From NCBI GenBank assembly GCA_013399875.1, contig VXAZ01006216.1, positions 317,915 to 381,914 on the forward strand: a DNA stretch of 64,000 nucleotides, given 5' to 3'. The number at the start of each line of letters is the position of its first letter. The first letter of the stretch is position 1. Under the pieces are notes generated by a model, which did not search any database, was not told the DNA's origin, and saw only the letters and a list, made by a program, of their open reading frames with translations. Source of the stretch: Gymnorhina tibicen. Lineage: Eukaryota; Chordata; Aves; Passeriformes; Artamidae. This document shows positions 36,606-47,300 of this stretch, piece after piece. Position numbers and translations under genes: made by a program.

Positions 36606-38389
36606 ACAAGGGCCAGCAACAAAAATAGGTCAGGCAGAGACAAATCCATGAATTTTCAAGCTCCAACTGCCCACAATCCATCCCCATGTAGGTTTGCAAG
36701 GTGCTGAATACCCTTGGAGCACACACAAGCTCAGTGTTCTGAACCTGAATTTGCAGTGCCATCCACACCCCCTCTACTTCATCTCATCCCCTGTCACTTC
36801 ATTCCCTTCACAAGAGTATTTTTTCCACCAAATCCTGCCTTTTGCTGCCCCCCACCCCCCTGTATTTTGCACCGTGGCAAAAAAGAATTTAACTACAACC
36901 TGTAAGATGATCCATTTACAGGCACCAACTTCACAATTACACCTTTAACAGGAATCACATTTGAGATTCAGCAAGAACTCCTGTTTACACTGGGGACTCA
37001 CTTTTCCCCACACAGTTTGCATTATATATTTTCCCTAGTTTTTAGTGCAGATGAGCAATTCCTTTTGCCAGCCCGCTGTCAGCTTCCTACCTGCCCAATA
37101 AAACACCAAGAAAATTAGATTATGTCAATTTTTAAGAGAAAACTGTTAACATTAATGAATAATAAATGTTTCATTTCTGCAAATTTGCTTTTTCTGATGC
37201 CTCCAGCCAGGCTGGGTGGATAACTGCCTGCCTATTTTACCTGCCCTAGGGCCAGCCCTGTTAAGTGTGATTACTGCTAAGCTGTGGATGGCAAACCAAG
37301 GCTTAATTATCAATTTCTTGACTAGAAAATTTGTTTCACAGGAAGAACATTGCAGTAACAGTATGTGGCCATTATGCTTGTGTGGAGTCTTTCTATTAAG
37401 CAAAACTGAAAGAACAGATACTGTGTGCAAAATGCAAATACAAGTTTTAGGAAATTAATGCTCAGTTAGGACCAGATACTTCTTACAGGAAAGGAGGGTT
37501 GAAGGCCCCACTGCTTTTGACCAGCACTGTGGGTGTTCAGCATCTTTGTGGCCCTCTAAAAGCCTTTTTTCTTCTGCTCCCCGACATCAGATTTACATCA
37601 ATATGTAAATATTTGTGGTTAAAGGCAGAAAAGAGTATTACATGATGCACAGGTGCAGCTTGGAAATCCAAGAATAATCCTCTTTTCCTTCTGGATCAGG
37701 TTTCTTTGAGCGTGCAGTTCACTTTTCTTCACTCAGCGTCGCTCATTCAAATGAAAATACTCATTAAAGACAGTGGGAAACACCACCAAAAAAAAAAAAA
37801 AAAGCTGATCAAATTTAAATGTTTCTCATCTGATCAGGAAAAAGAACATTTTAGTGAAGTGCAATTGAACTGAGTGCTGAATCACTGGGGAGCAATCAAA
37901 CAAAGCTCCAATTTTAACAGGAATCCACAATAAACTTCCCACCACCTGTTCCAAGTGCTCTGTGCTGTACCACACACCTTGTTGAGGCTCCCAGCTCCTC
38001 ACTTGAAAACACCTTTGAAGCTACAAACACACAGTTTGTGGTACCAACTGCTCAAAGCGGCGTGGCTGAAAGCTTGTCCTGCTCAAAGCTACAGCTGCAT
38101 TTCATGTGTGGCCAAGGTAGGACTTACTGATGTACTGACCCATTCCTCCAGCAAAACCACCAAAAATCTGTTTAACAGTGGCAGCCCTGGGCAAAACCCA
38201 GAATTTCAGGGATAGACAAGATCCATCCCTTCCAAAGAAATCAGGTGAGGTTTTCATTATTTTACGGTTTGGGTGACAGTTAAAGGATAATTCTTTTACT
38301 GCTCATCTTGGAAATCTGGAGATAACGAGTGCTGGGGAGGTACTAAACAGAAGTATTGTAAAAACTGTGCTGAAGATGCTTCACAATTT

Positions 38390-38880
38390 ATCACATTAAG
38401 GTAGGAAAAGACCCATAAGAACATCAAGACAAACCCTTCCCCTCGCACTGCCAAGGCCACCACTGACCCACATCCCAAGTGCCACATCCACATGTTTTTT
38501 TTAATCCCTCCAGGGATGGGGACTCCCAACACTGTACAGGAAGAACTTTTTCTGTTATCAAAATCTAAAACCCCCTGGCCCAGCCTGAGGCCGTTCCCTC
38601 TCCTCCTGTCCCTGTTCCCTGCGAGCAGAGCCCGACCCCCCCGGCTGCCCCCTCCTGTCAGGGAGTTGTGCAGAGCCACAAGGGCCCCCCTGAGCCTCCT
38701 TTTCTCCAGGCTGAGCCCCCTTCCCAGCTCCCTCAGCCGCTCCTGGGGCTCCAGCCCCTTCCCAGCTCCTTTCCCTTCCCCGGACATGCTCCAGCCCCTC
38801 AATGTCCTTCTTGTCATGTAGGGCCCAAAATTGCCCCCAAGACTCCAGGTGGTCCCTCAGCACTGTCAGCACAGGGGGAC
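38390..38880 (-). mobile_element. CR1 LINE, 3' end (second subfamily)
   Basis: The complement of the same type as 22432-22765. It includes GAGGCCGTTCCCTCTCCTCC and CAGGGAGTTGTGCAGAGCC and extends to CAGCACTGTCAGCACAGGG. It is followed directly by a TA-rich microsatellite. Confidence 0.88.
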
Positions 38881-38883
38881 TCA

Positions 38884-38925
38884 TACTCTATATATGTATA
38901 ATATAATTATATATATACTTGCATC
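38884..38925. repeat. TA-rich microsatellite
   Basis: An imperfect (TA)n run with GTATAA interruptions, adjoining the 5' end of the CR1 copy. Confidence 0.8.
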
Positions 38926-39389
38926 AGTTTGGACAAGAAAATAAACAGTACAGCATTAAAATGACCAAAATCACCCCTCAGGAAAGAAAATTGGAGGGAT
39001 TTGTTTGTTTTGTTATTCTCCATTTTACACCACACCAAGGAGCTAAAACACTAAAGCAGAATAAAAGAAGGTACAGAAAAGTACGGCTTTAGCCAAAAGA
39101 CGGTTCTGACCAACAAAGGATTTGCGGAGTTAAACAGAGAAAGCAGTTGCTAGAAGCAACAAATAATAATTTAAGCAGAGCATTGTGCATGTCTAGAAAG
39201 CCCAGCGTCCTCTCTGCAGGAAACAGCTGCCAATGTGCCAAGGAAACTTCAGTATTAAAAAGGAAGGGGGGGGCGGAAAGCAGAGTCAAAAGAAAGCCAT
39301 TAGAATGCAGTTATTCTCATCAGGCCACTCGTGCTGATGGCTGTGGCCACACGGCAATACCAGCATTGGCTTTCTCATTCCGCTCTGAA

Positions 39390-39615
39390 CCCTTGCGACC
39401 AGCGCGGCGCTGGCGCGGCTCCGACCGCCCCGGCCAAGCGCGGCCACGCCGAGAGGCACCGGCACCGGGCCCGAGGACAGCGGCACCGGGCCCGAGGGCA
39501 CCGGCACCGGGCTCGAGGGCAGCGGCTCCGGGCCCGAGGGCAGCGGCTCCGCCGGGCAGCGACGCCGAGAGCCACGGAACAACACCGGGGGAAGAGAGGC
39601 CGGGTCAGGATGTGA
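39390..39615. repeat. GC-rich island with a 21-bp minisatellite inside intron 1
   Basis: A sharply GC- and CpG-rich block in AT-rich surroundings. It contains four 21-base units (39460-39480, 39481-39501, 39502-39522, 39523-39543) with consensus CGGCACCGGGCCCGAGGGCA plus one base, and a partial fifth. The unit keeps frame, so plus-strand frames read as Ala/Pro/Gly/Arg heptads; this is more likely a side effect of the repeat than a protein. It could be an internal CpG island or alternative promoter. Confidence 0.8.
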
Positions 39616-42600
39616 GGGAAAGGCACAAAATAACCGAGGTGAGAGGGATCATCTTGCACATCTCACCGCCCAGCGCAAGCTGCCGCGAGCAGAGAGTTCC
39701 TCAGGCACTGTCAGGCTGAAAACGATGCCAGGAATTGCTGCGGTGAGCGAGTTTGAAGTGCAAGTTGTTGGGAGGATCAAGTGTTGACTTCCCAGAGGTG
39801 TGGAAGATGCATTTAAGTGCTCTGCGAGCAGTAACCCCTGACAAATGCACTCATTCGTTACTGCCTTCCCCCCTCAAAGCTGGAGTGGGAAACACAGCAT
39901 CACACAGTGGCTTTGGCACTGGGAATTTCAAGGACTGGGCCTTGGGAAAATGTCAAGCAACACCTAAGACACATTATGAACCTGTTTACCTTACTAGTAT
40001 TTAACTCCCTGAGTTAATCAGAATAAAATGTGGAAGTGAGGAAACAAAACCTGCTCCTTTCTCAAATTCAGGGGTTTATTCATACTTCCCCCCTACTCCC
40101 AAGCTTATTTTTAGGGGTGTAAAAACATCCTCTCTGGGGAAAAGAGCCTGTCCGGAGCAGTTCAGCAAATATTCTTCCTCCTGGCTGCTGTTCCACCCCA
40201 CGAGACCTCACAAGCAGCTACATTTCAAAAGAGCACATTGAAAATGTTTTGTCAAGCTCCCTGGGACAAGAACAACTGTACTTCAACCCTCTGTGTCTCC
40301 GCTGAGCTACAAATTTTTCCAGAGGTTCATTAAACTAAATGGGCTTATTTCAATTTTATAATTGAAAACTGTTGTCTTAAAGACAAGTCCCAGATGGGGT
40401 GATCTACAGCTTCCAGCACTATTTAACCTCAAAGTGTATAACCTGATAATTCATGCTTTGAAACCTCTCCAGAGTCTCACAGAAACCACTGTAAAAGTTG
40501 GGTCCTTATGAAACAAAGCCAGACAGAAGGGGAAAAAAAAACAAACCCAAACTCTGAAAGGTATTTAACAATTTAACTTGGCAGCAACACGTTGAATGTT
40601 TTCTCATTATTTTCACAGGTTAATGGATTGTTCCTGTGGAATTCTGGATTTGGGGAAATGAATTACAACATTCAGGAAAGAAACTATTCCCTCGTGGAGA
40701 CAATGAGTGCTGGAAAGCAGGTAGCCAAAAATTGTAACGTCCAAGCCAATGGGCATGGGAAATGGGGTATCCTGAGAACTGATTGAACAATTATAAATAA
40801 TAAATTAAAAAAGAACTGAAATCCTGAGGCCAGCATGCTCCATGCTCACCAAGGGGAACGCAAGGTACTCAGCCTGCAGAGAACTCCATCTCCCTTGTGC
40901 AAAGAAATAACTCACTACAAGGAACTGCAGCACCAAGTCTGTTCACAATCCTGTTAAGCACACCGAGCAAACAGAGCATTTTAAAACATTTTCCTCCTGT
41001 ACTTACATTCCATTAATCTTTCATGCCGTTTACACACTTGGTTAGAGCATTTTCAACAGAAGCTGATGATCTTTTTATCATTGAGGACTTGCAGAGGGGT
41101 GCAGGAGAGATGCAGCAAAAAGGCTAAGCAGCCTCCAGCCATCTAAATAAATACCAGCAGGGAGTTCTTTATTTTGATAAATTAACCAACCTTTAATCAA
41201 ATTTCCTCACACCAATACAAATGATGCCAGGGGAGTGAGGGATCAGCTCATTTCTGAAACAAAGACTGGACTGCAGTGGCTTCAACACAGTTCCCCCTCC
41301 TTCAGATGGCTCCAACAGGAGCACAGGAAGAATTTCAATCCCACACACAGAAAAACCCCAGGGACACCAAGCAGCTGCTCGTTTCCCATGTAGGAGCAGG
41401 GATGGAGGCAGCAGACAGCCCCAGGAGATGCCAGTTACACCTCCAGGCACGAGCAGAGGGGCTCAGCTCCCACTCCACCGGGTGAGACCCTGACCACGGC
41501 TGTCTCCATGTACAGGAAACCACAGGGACCAACTCTTACCTTCTTTTGGCAATTAACTTTAGATCCAAAAATTAAATCAACTCTTACGCGTACTTCCACA
41601 TTCCCTGGAGAAGGTCAAAGCCCTAAGGATCAGTATTTTTAGACCTGCAAAAGCAGAGGCTGGCAATGCTACTCAGACCTCACCTGGATAATTGAAGCAT
41701 GAAGAATATTTTGAGAGCCACCACCCATGAACCCATCCTCAATATGACACCTGCAGCCCCACAGGAGGCTTGGGGCATTTCATCATTCACACGAAGGTTT
41801 CAAAACTGCGCCAGAACCAAGAGCTGTTGAAGGCAACACAAGCAACACATCTGAAAGAGTTAAAACCACAATCATTTCCGCATTTAACCAGCTATTTCCA
41901 CTTCCTGGTTTTGCCAAGGTAGGCTCAACTCCAGCTCTGCACTGGCTAAAGCTAAAATAAGAGCTGAGAAATAAAGTGCCTTGAGCTTTTAACTTGGCAC
42001 AGTCACACATCTTGTCCTTTTCTATGTGGTTGTGTATTCACAAACGCTCCTTTACTCATTTTTAAATGCAACCAAGGGTCTGTATCAAGCTACAACCCAA
42101 CACTTGCCAAATACCTAAACATTTTATACAAGTGCCTGGAGATCATTTCAAGGAAATTTATAGTTTACAACCACACTCTGCCATATACAATTTATTTTCA
42201 GGGAATTTCTGAAGTACTTTTCTCATAGAAGAACTGCTACCTTTATAACACTGGAAAACACCATTAGCAATAAAAGTGGTTTTAAGAGACCATTACAGAT
42301 CAGAATAACTCGAGTTTATTCCTTGTAGCAGCTATTTCTCAAATGCAACAACGAGGGCAACGGCTCCACATCCCCGTTCCTCACTCTCCATCACAAACTG
42401 GGATCTCAGCTCCATTGTTTTAGACACAAAGAGAAGACCAAATGCCAGGTCATTAGCAAAAATCCATTCAGCAAAGTTCATCTATAATGAAAATGATGGC
42501 CAAAAGCATTAAAGAAAAAGAATTCCACTTGTGAAAAATAAAATATGTTCAAGGTTTTTTGCCTGCAGTCTCAACTTCTGCAGAGATCCGTCGGGTGCAT

Positions 42601-45600
42601 TTGTTTCTGTGAAAGCTCAGCACAAAGATTTCACTGAGGTCTTATGGAGTCACTGCTAAAGTTTGTTTTCCCCCAATTAAAGCAGCTATTAAAGGCCAGT
42701 TTTAAAAAAACCCAACCTTTAATTGGGAAGAAAAACACCCAACAATAAATAAAAGGCAGACACATTCACCAATTAAAAATCTGACAAGATCTCTCTCTCT
42801 CAAAAAAAAAGCATTTGCTAAATGCCAGGTTGCTTGTTTCAGAATACAAAAGCTGCTTCAACCAGCTACCAACAAAACAAAAGGTTAAGAAAAATCAATA
42901 TACAAACACGTATTTGTCCTCTGAGCGATAAAAGAAAATATTCCCCAAGTTGTCCTCCAGCAGATGAGCCACGTTTGCTCCGTTATCTGCATGGTTTTTA
43001 AAAAGACATTGCCAAAGCCCCCAGGATCAGCAGGAGATTTCTCCAACAAAAGCCTCTGCTCTCCTGTGACAGCATCTTGACCTTACAAAGTACCTCTTAT
43101 TTAAGGAACTTGAGGGATCTTTCTCATCCACGGAGGAATTAGCAGGTTTGGGAAGTGGGAGTGCCCAGGAATGAGCACAAGTGCAGCAGCACAGGGATAG
43201 AAGCTGTAAAGCCCTGATATCCAATATCCACTCTGGAACTCACAATCCCAGGAGCTGTTTTCTTGTAGCAAATCATGGCCATTTCTCAGCACTCTGAGGA
43301 CAAGGACAAATTGAAGATACTCCACATAGCTGTAAAGGCACAGGGAAAAGAAGGAAAGTTCCCTGGAGCTGCAGCAAAAGTGGGGATTTAAGGGCAGACT
43401 TTGCAAACACTCATTAAGCTTCCCAGACACTCTTTACTTCCAAAGATTTATCGTCGTGGACAATCCCTTTATTTCTCCTTTGGGAGAAACAAGAGGGGAA
43501 CTGCCCAAGAACTCAGTGTGACCCCAGCACTGCTGGGGGGTACAACTACAACTCCTGAATCTGGGAATTCCCTGGGAGCTCCTGGCTCTTTTGGGATGAA
43601 TCAGTCCTGTCCTGGGACAGCTGCACATCCCTCATGGAACATTCTTCCAAGTGAATCCATCCTTGAGGCTGCCTTTAGTCTCTATTCCTGGCAACAACCG
43701 GAAAACCAAGGTGAATTCCATGAGTCCTCCAACAGGAAACAACTCCCAAAGAACAAATGTGTTCCCTGACACAACAGGAAAAAGCGACACTTCACAGGGA
43801 CAGAAAGGAATCACAAGTGGGACACTCTCTTTCCTCTTGGGTTTTCCTTCATCTCAGAGCACCACAGAGAGCAGGGATGACTCAAAATTCCCAAACCAGA
43901 GCCCCAGACCCCATAAAATTCCATTTCTTACTGGATTGCAGTGCTGCTATGCAAGTTAAACTTTGACAAGGATCTCACCCCAAGCACTCTCCCTGGAAGT
44001 GAGACACTTTCTCCTAGGAAGTCCAGTCACGTAACTACAAGAATCCCTAAATCTGGGATCACAGAAAAGTAAATTATTCAGTCTCTTGTGACTGAGAGCT
44101 ACTGAGCTCGAGTAAATATCAGAAATTATCCTTTCATTAATAAAATAATTTCTGTTTACAGAAGGCCTTTCAGCCTCACATTTCAAAGCATTTCACAGAC
44201 AATATGAAGAGATTTTGCAGACCCAAACAAGATTTGTTTTTGGAAAACATCACTGTCTTTGCTATAACCAAGTAAAACATCAATAACTGAAGAAGCTCCT
44301 CTGGTTCTGTTTGTTTACAGCAGAAAAAGGCACTCAAACTTTTGCTGTTTTTCGTAGACCGTTCCCTTTATGGACCTTTCACACAGCAACAAGGGAGAAA
44401 TAAACAGCCTAAATAAACAGGGAAATGCAGTACAAAACCACAAGGATTGGCAGAAGCCTCTATTATGCATCAATGTTTCGGAAATAAAGCCATCAACAAA
44501 AGGAAACCCAGTCACATTTCAAACCAACAGCTCGCTGTTAAGATTTGTAATATTTTTCTGGAGCTGAGTAAAATTACATTTAACCCACCCAGGTTTAAAT
44601 TTGTCTGCAGTGGTATTTTATAACCACACAAGCCACTAAAAAATTCACCTGTTGCTTGCCAAGTTCATCCTCACCTGAGCTCCTACACAAAAACATCATA
44701 CATAGAAAAGTGATTTAAATTCCTTTTCACACCGTTTGCTTTCTGTACTTGGCTAAGCCTAAGAAACATCAATATTATTACCACAACACTTTTTCCTTCC
44801 TTTGCAATCAGTTCTACCCTCAGGTTTTCATGGTCTGGCTCAACCTGACGCTTCAAGCTCTGCAGAGAATTTCTACATCCAAACCAAGTTCTAATTAAAT
44901 TCTGGAAGTTTAGTTATCAGGCTGTTCTACTGAGTAACTTTAATTTCATAAAGTCAATAACTCGATGTTGTGCCTAAACATTGGACCTAAACTAACCAAG
45001 GTATCAGTGCCTGGAAGCCAAAGATTATGAGACAAACATTTCTTTTTATTTGGACAACAGAGCACTGTGAGCTCACTCTTCTGTTTTAAAATAAATTTAA
45101 TAAGCCCAGATTTATTAAAATGGAGGTACAAAAGGAAGACCTTAAAATATTCTTGGAAATTCCAGGAAACATGGAAAAAAGATGATTACAACAGGAAGTG
45201 CTGCACAACCAGTGCATGTTTATTATTCTTCCACAAACAGTGGCACCAGCTGCTCTTTTTTAGAGAGCCAATATCCCCCTCAAGTTTTGCAAGATTTTAA
45301 AGGCCAGAGTAATGAAAAAGAATGGAACTGTGTCCTAAACATTATCATTCACAGAGCATATTTAAATCATAACACATCCTAGATACAGAACTATTGCCAC
45401 AATAACTTCTCCACAGTAACTGAATGACTATGGTTCCTCTCTAAAACACTGAAATAGGGCCCAAAGTTTGGGAGCTTATTACAGTTCACAGTATCCCACC
45501 GGTGTGACTGCAGCTGCCCACACCCACGGTGTAAGAACATTTAAAACCTTCAGTGTGGGCAATCAGCTGCCAGTACACTGGTTTTATGCAGCACAGAAGA

Positions 45601-45984
45601 GATTTATGAGCAGTTAAAGGAAGTACTGGAGAGGGGAACAGTGAATTCACATCCAAGTCTACCACAGAACCTCCAGCAGAGGAGAGTTCAGAAATAAGGG
45701 CAGACAAAAATCAATGTCTAAACATGACTGGACACAACTCTTTTTTTCCAAACCCAACGAGACAGACTTGGAAGCAGCAGCACTTTGCCCACTATGGCAT
45801 TGCCACACAGGATGGAGTCTGCACATGGGACTTCCTGGTTCTCCAGATTTCCAACCAGATGAGTTTTGCTCAGTGCTGCTGTGTTTGGGGGTGGGGGTCA
45901 TTTACGGACTCCACAGCAATAACATCACAGTGCCTTGGCCTTCCAGAATGGCATTAAGCTGGTACTACCTGCAGGGTTTATTCA

Positions 45985-46800
45985 CAGCATCAGTGAGTTT
46001 GGAAAAGATCTCCAAGACCATTGAGTCCAACCTGTGACTGATCCCCACCTTGTCACCATGACTAGAGCACCGAGTGCCACCTCCAGTCTGTTCTTCAAGA
46101 CCTTTGGGGATGGGGATTCCACCACTGCCTCAGGAGTGGTGGAGTCCCTACAGTGTCTGAAGGCCCTTTTTGTGTAGAAATTGCTCCCAGTATCCAACCT
46201 GAGCTTCCCCTGGCCCAGCCTGAGGCCGTTCCCTCTCCTCCTGTCCCTGTTCCCTGCCAGCAGAGCCCGACCCCCCCGGCTGCCCCCTCCTGTCAGGGAG
46301 TTGTGCAGAGCCACAAGGGCCCCCTGAGCCTCCTTTTCTCCAGGCTGAGCCCCTTTCCCAGCTCCCTCAGCCGCTCCTGGGGCTCCAGACCCTTCCCAGC
46401 TCCGTTCCCTTCCCTGGACACGGTCCAGCCCCTCAATGTCCTTCCTGAACTGAAGAGCCCAGAACTGGACACAGCACTCGACGTGTGGCCTCACCAGCAC
46501 CCAGCACAGGGGGACAATCCCTTCCCCGGTCCTGTGGCCACACTAGTTTTGATACAGACCAAGTGCCATTGTCCTTCTTGCCCACCTGGGCTCGTATTCA
46601 GCCACTATCAAGCGGCACCCCCAGGTCCTGTTCCGCTGGGCAGCTTCCCAGCCCCTCTGCCCCAGCCTGGAGCAGTGCAGGGGTTATTGTGGCCAAAACG
46701 CGGGACCCGGCACGTGGCCTTGTGGAACCTCACTCCGTTGGTCGCGGCCCCTCGATCCAGCCTGTCCAGGTCCCTCTGGCCCCAGGATGCAGCAAAGCAC
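45985..46800 (-). mobile_element. CR1 LINE, long 3' end including the ORF2 terminus
   Basis: The longest CR1 copy in the window (about 815 bases). It runs from the tail (GAGTTTGGAAAAGATCTCCA, complement) through GAGGCCGTTCCCTCTCCTCC and CCCAGAACTGGACACAGCAC. It continues into ORF2-derived sequence (GTGCCATTGTCCTTCTTGCC, GGACCCGGCACGTGGCCTTG, TCGATCCAGCCTGTCCAGGT). It is on the same strand as EXOC4 and ends about 250 bases inside intron 1 from the exon 1 donor. It has frame damage and no intact reverse transcriptase. Confidence 0.9.
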
Positions 46801-47047
46801 AGGGAGTAGGAGGAAGTGAGCCGGCAGGACAGCAGGACAGACCTCAGGACAAGGTTTGCTCCAGCACTGCAGCCTCCCCAGGGCTCCAGGGCCAGGAAGG
46901 ACCCAAGCCTAGGGGCACCCGATGCTCAGGAGGGACCCCATACCCCGGAGGCCCGACCCGGGCGGGCCTCTCCAACACAGCAGGGCCCGCACCGGGCCCT
47001 GGGTCACCTTCAGAGGCCCGGAGGATGCGGAGCAGGGCCGCCCCTAC

Positions 47048-47133
47048 CTGATAACCGAAATGAGCAGCCCCGAGGGGTCCTTGCTCCTGCCCACGGTGCC
47101 GCGGTACCTCCCCACCGCGTCGCCCGCCGCCAT
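47048..47133 (-). CDS. EXOC4: EXOC4 exon 1 coding part (start codon)
   Basis: This exon encodes the first 28 residues plus two bases of codon 29. The peptide starts MAAGDAVGRYRGTVGRSKD and ends in the strongly conserved PSGLLISVI block. It has the same length as the mammalian N-terminus, with differences concentrated in the first 16 residues. The ATG (bases 47131-47133) is in strong context, with A at -3 and G at +4, and it is the only ATG in frame with the conserved block. The donor is ATCAG|GTAGGG, which splits an Arg codon that exon 2 completes. The exon is very GC-rich and lies inside the promoter CpG region. The 5' UTR extends to the right, but its start cannot be fixed from sequence. 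Confidence 0.96.
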
Positions 47134-47137
47134 CTTG
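47125..47137 (-). promoter_or_regulatory. YY1-type element overlapping the EXOC4 start codon
   Basis: On the minus strand the bases read CAAGATGGCGGCG, the classic YY1 core (AAGATGGCGGC). In vertebrates this element often sits just downstream of the start site and, as here, can contain the initiator ATG. Confidence 0.7.
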
Positions 47138-47182
47138 CGCCCCCTCAAATACGGCGCAGACACGCGTGGTGGCGCGCCGCAG

Positions 47183-47218
47183 CCAATCATAGGCGAAGAG
47201 GACGAGCTGCCACCCAAT
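47183..47218 (+). promoter_or_regulatory. Pair of CCAAT boxes (NF-Y type)
   Basis: CCAAT occurs at 47183-47187 (AGCCAATCA) and 47214-47218 (ACCCAATAG). They are in the same orientation, 31 bases apart, about three helical turns. Such spacing is typical of paired NF-Y sites. Confidence 0.65.
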
Positions 47219-47230
47219 AGGAGACGAGGA

Positions 47231-47240
47231 GGGCGGGGCG
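47231..47240 (+). promoter_or_regulatory. GC box (Sp1/KLF type)
   Basis: GGGCGGGGCG matches the Sp1/KLF consensus and lies between the distal CCAAT box and the ZNF143-type element. Confidence 0.6.
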
Positions 47241-47272
47241 CGCGGCATCAAGGTGCGGAACAGCGCCGCGGA

Positions 47273-47291
47273 GCCTTCTGGGAGTTGTAGT
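47273..47291 (-). promoter_or_regulatory. ZNF143/THAP11 (SBS-type) element
   Basis: The minus strand reads ACTACAACTCCCAGAAGGC, near-identical to the known promoter element ACTACAATTCCCAGAATGC bound by ZNF143/THAP11. It lies about 140 bases upstream of the EXOC4 ATG, a usual distance from the start site. Such elements are common in divergent promoters. Confidence 0.8.
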
Positions 47292-47300
47292 TTTTATGGC

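Larger units (their letters stand above)
30573..47047 (-). other. EXOC4: EXOC4 intron 1
   Basis: The largest intron in the window (16.5 kb). It has seven CR1 pieces, a GC-rich minisatellite island (39390-39615) and a TA-rich microsatellite (38884-38925). I recognise nothing in 32916-34749, 35148-36334, 36606-38389 and 39616-45984 beyond single-copy-looking sequence. Confidence 0.85.
1..47133 (-). other. EXOC4: EXOC4 (SEC8) gene, 5' part: exons 1-6, continuing off the left edge
   Basis: EXOC4 is a subunit of the octameric exocyst, which tethers secretory vesicles to the plasma membrane before SNARE fusion. It belongs to the Sec3/Sec5/Sec6/Sec8 subcomplex and pairs with Sec6 (EXOC3) through N-terminal coiled coils. 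Six minus-strand exons, each with AG acceptor and GT donor, join in one frame to 336 codons plus 2 bases. The product is collinear with the N-terminal third of mammalian EXOC4 as I recall it, with one extra residue in exon 5. Introns 1 to 5 are about 16.5, 3.7, 13.3, 1.5 and 7.7 kb. The exon that should follow, starting with an LLLELLELLF-like segment, is absent from 1-3547, so the gene runs beyond the window. The C-terminal domains and PDZ-binding tail known for the family are not here. Confidence 0.97.
47134..47300 (-). promoter_or_regulatory. EXOC4: EXOC4 promoter / 5' UTR region, CpG-rich and TATA-less, possibly bidirectional
   Basis: This is a GC- and CpG-rich stretch just upstream of the EXOC4 ATG with no TATA box. 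It carries two CCAAT boxes, a GC box, a ZNF143-type element and YY1-type GCCGCCATCTTG sequences, a set typical of housekeeping and divergent promoters. The transcription start cannot be placed from sequence alone. Confidence 0.85.
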
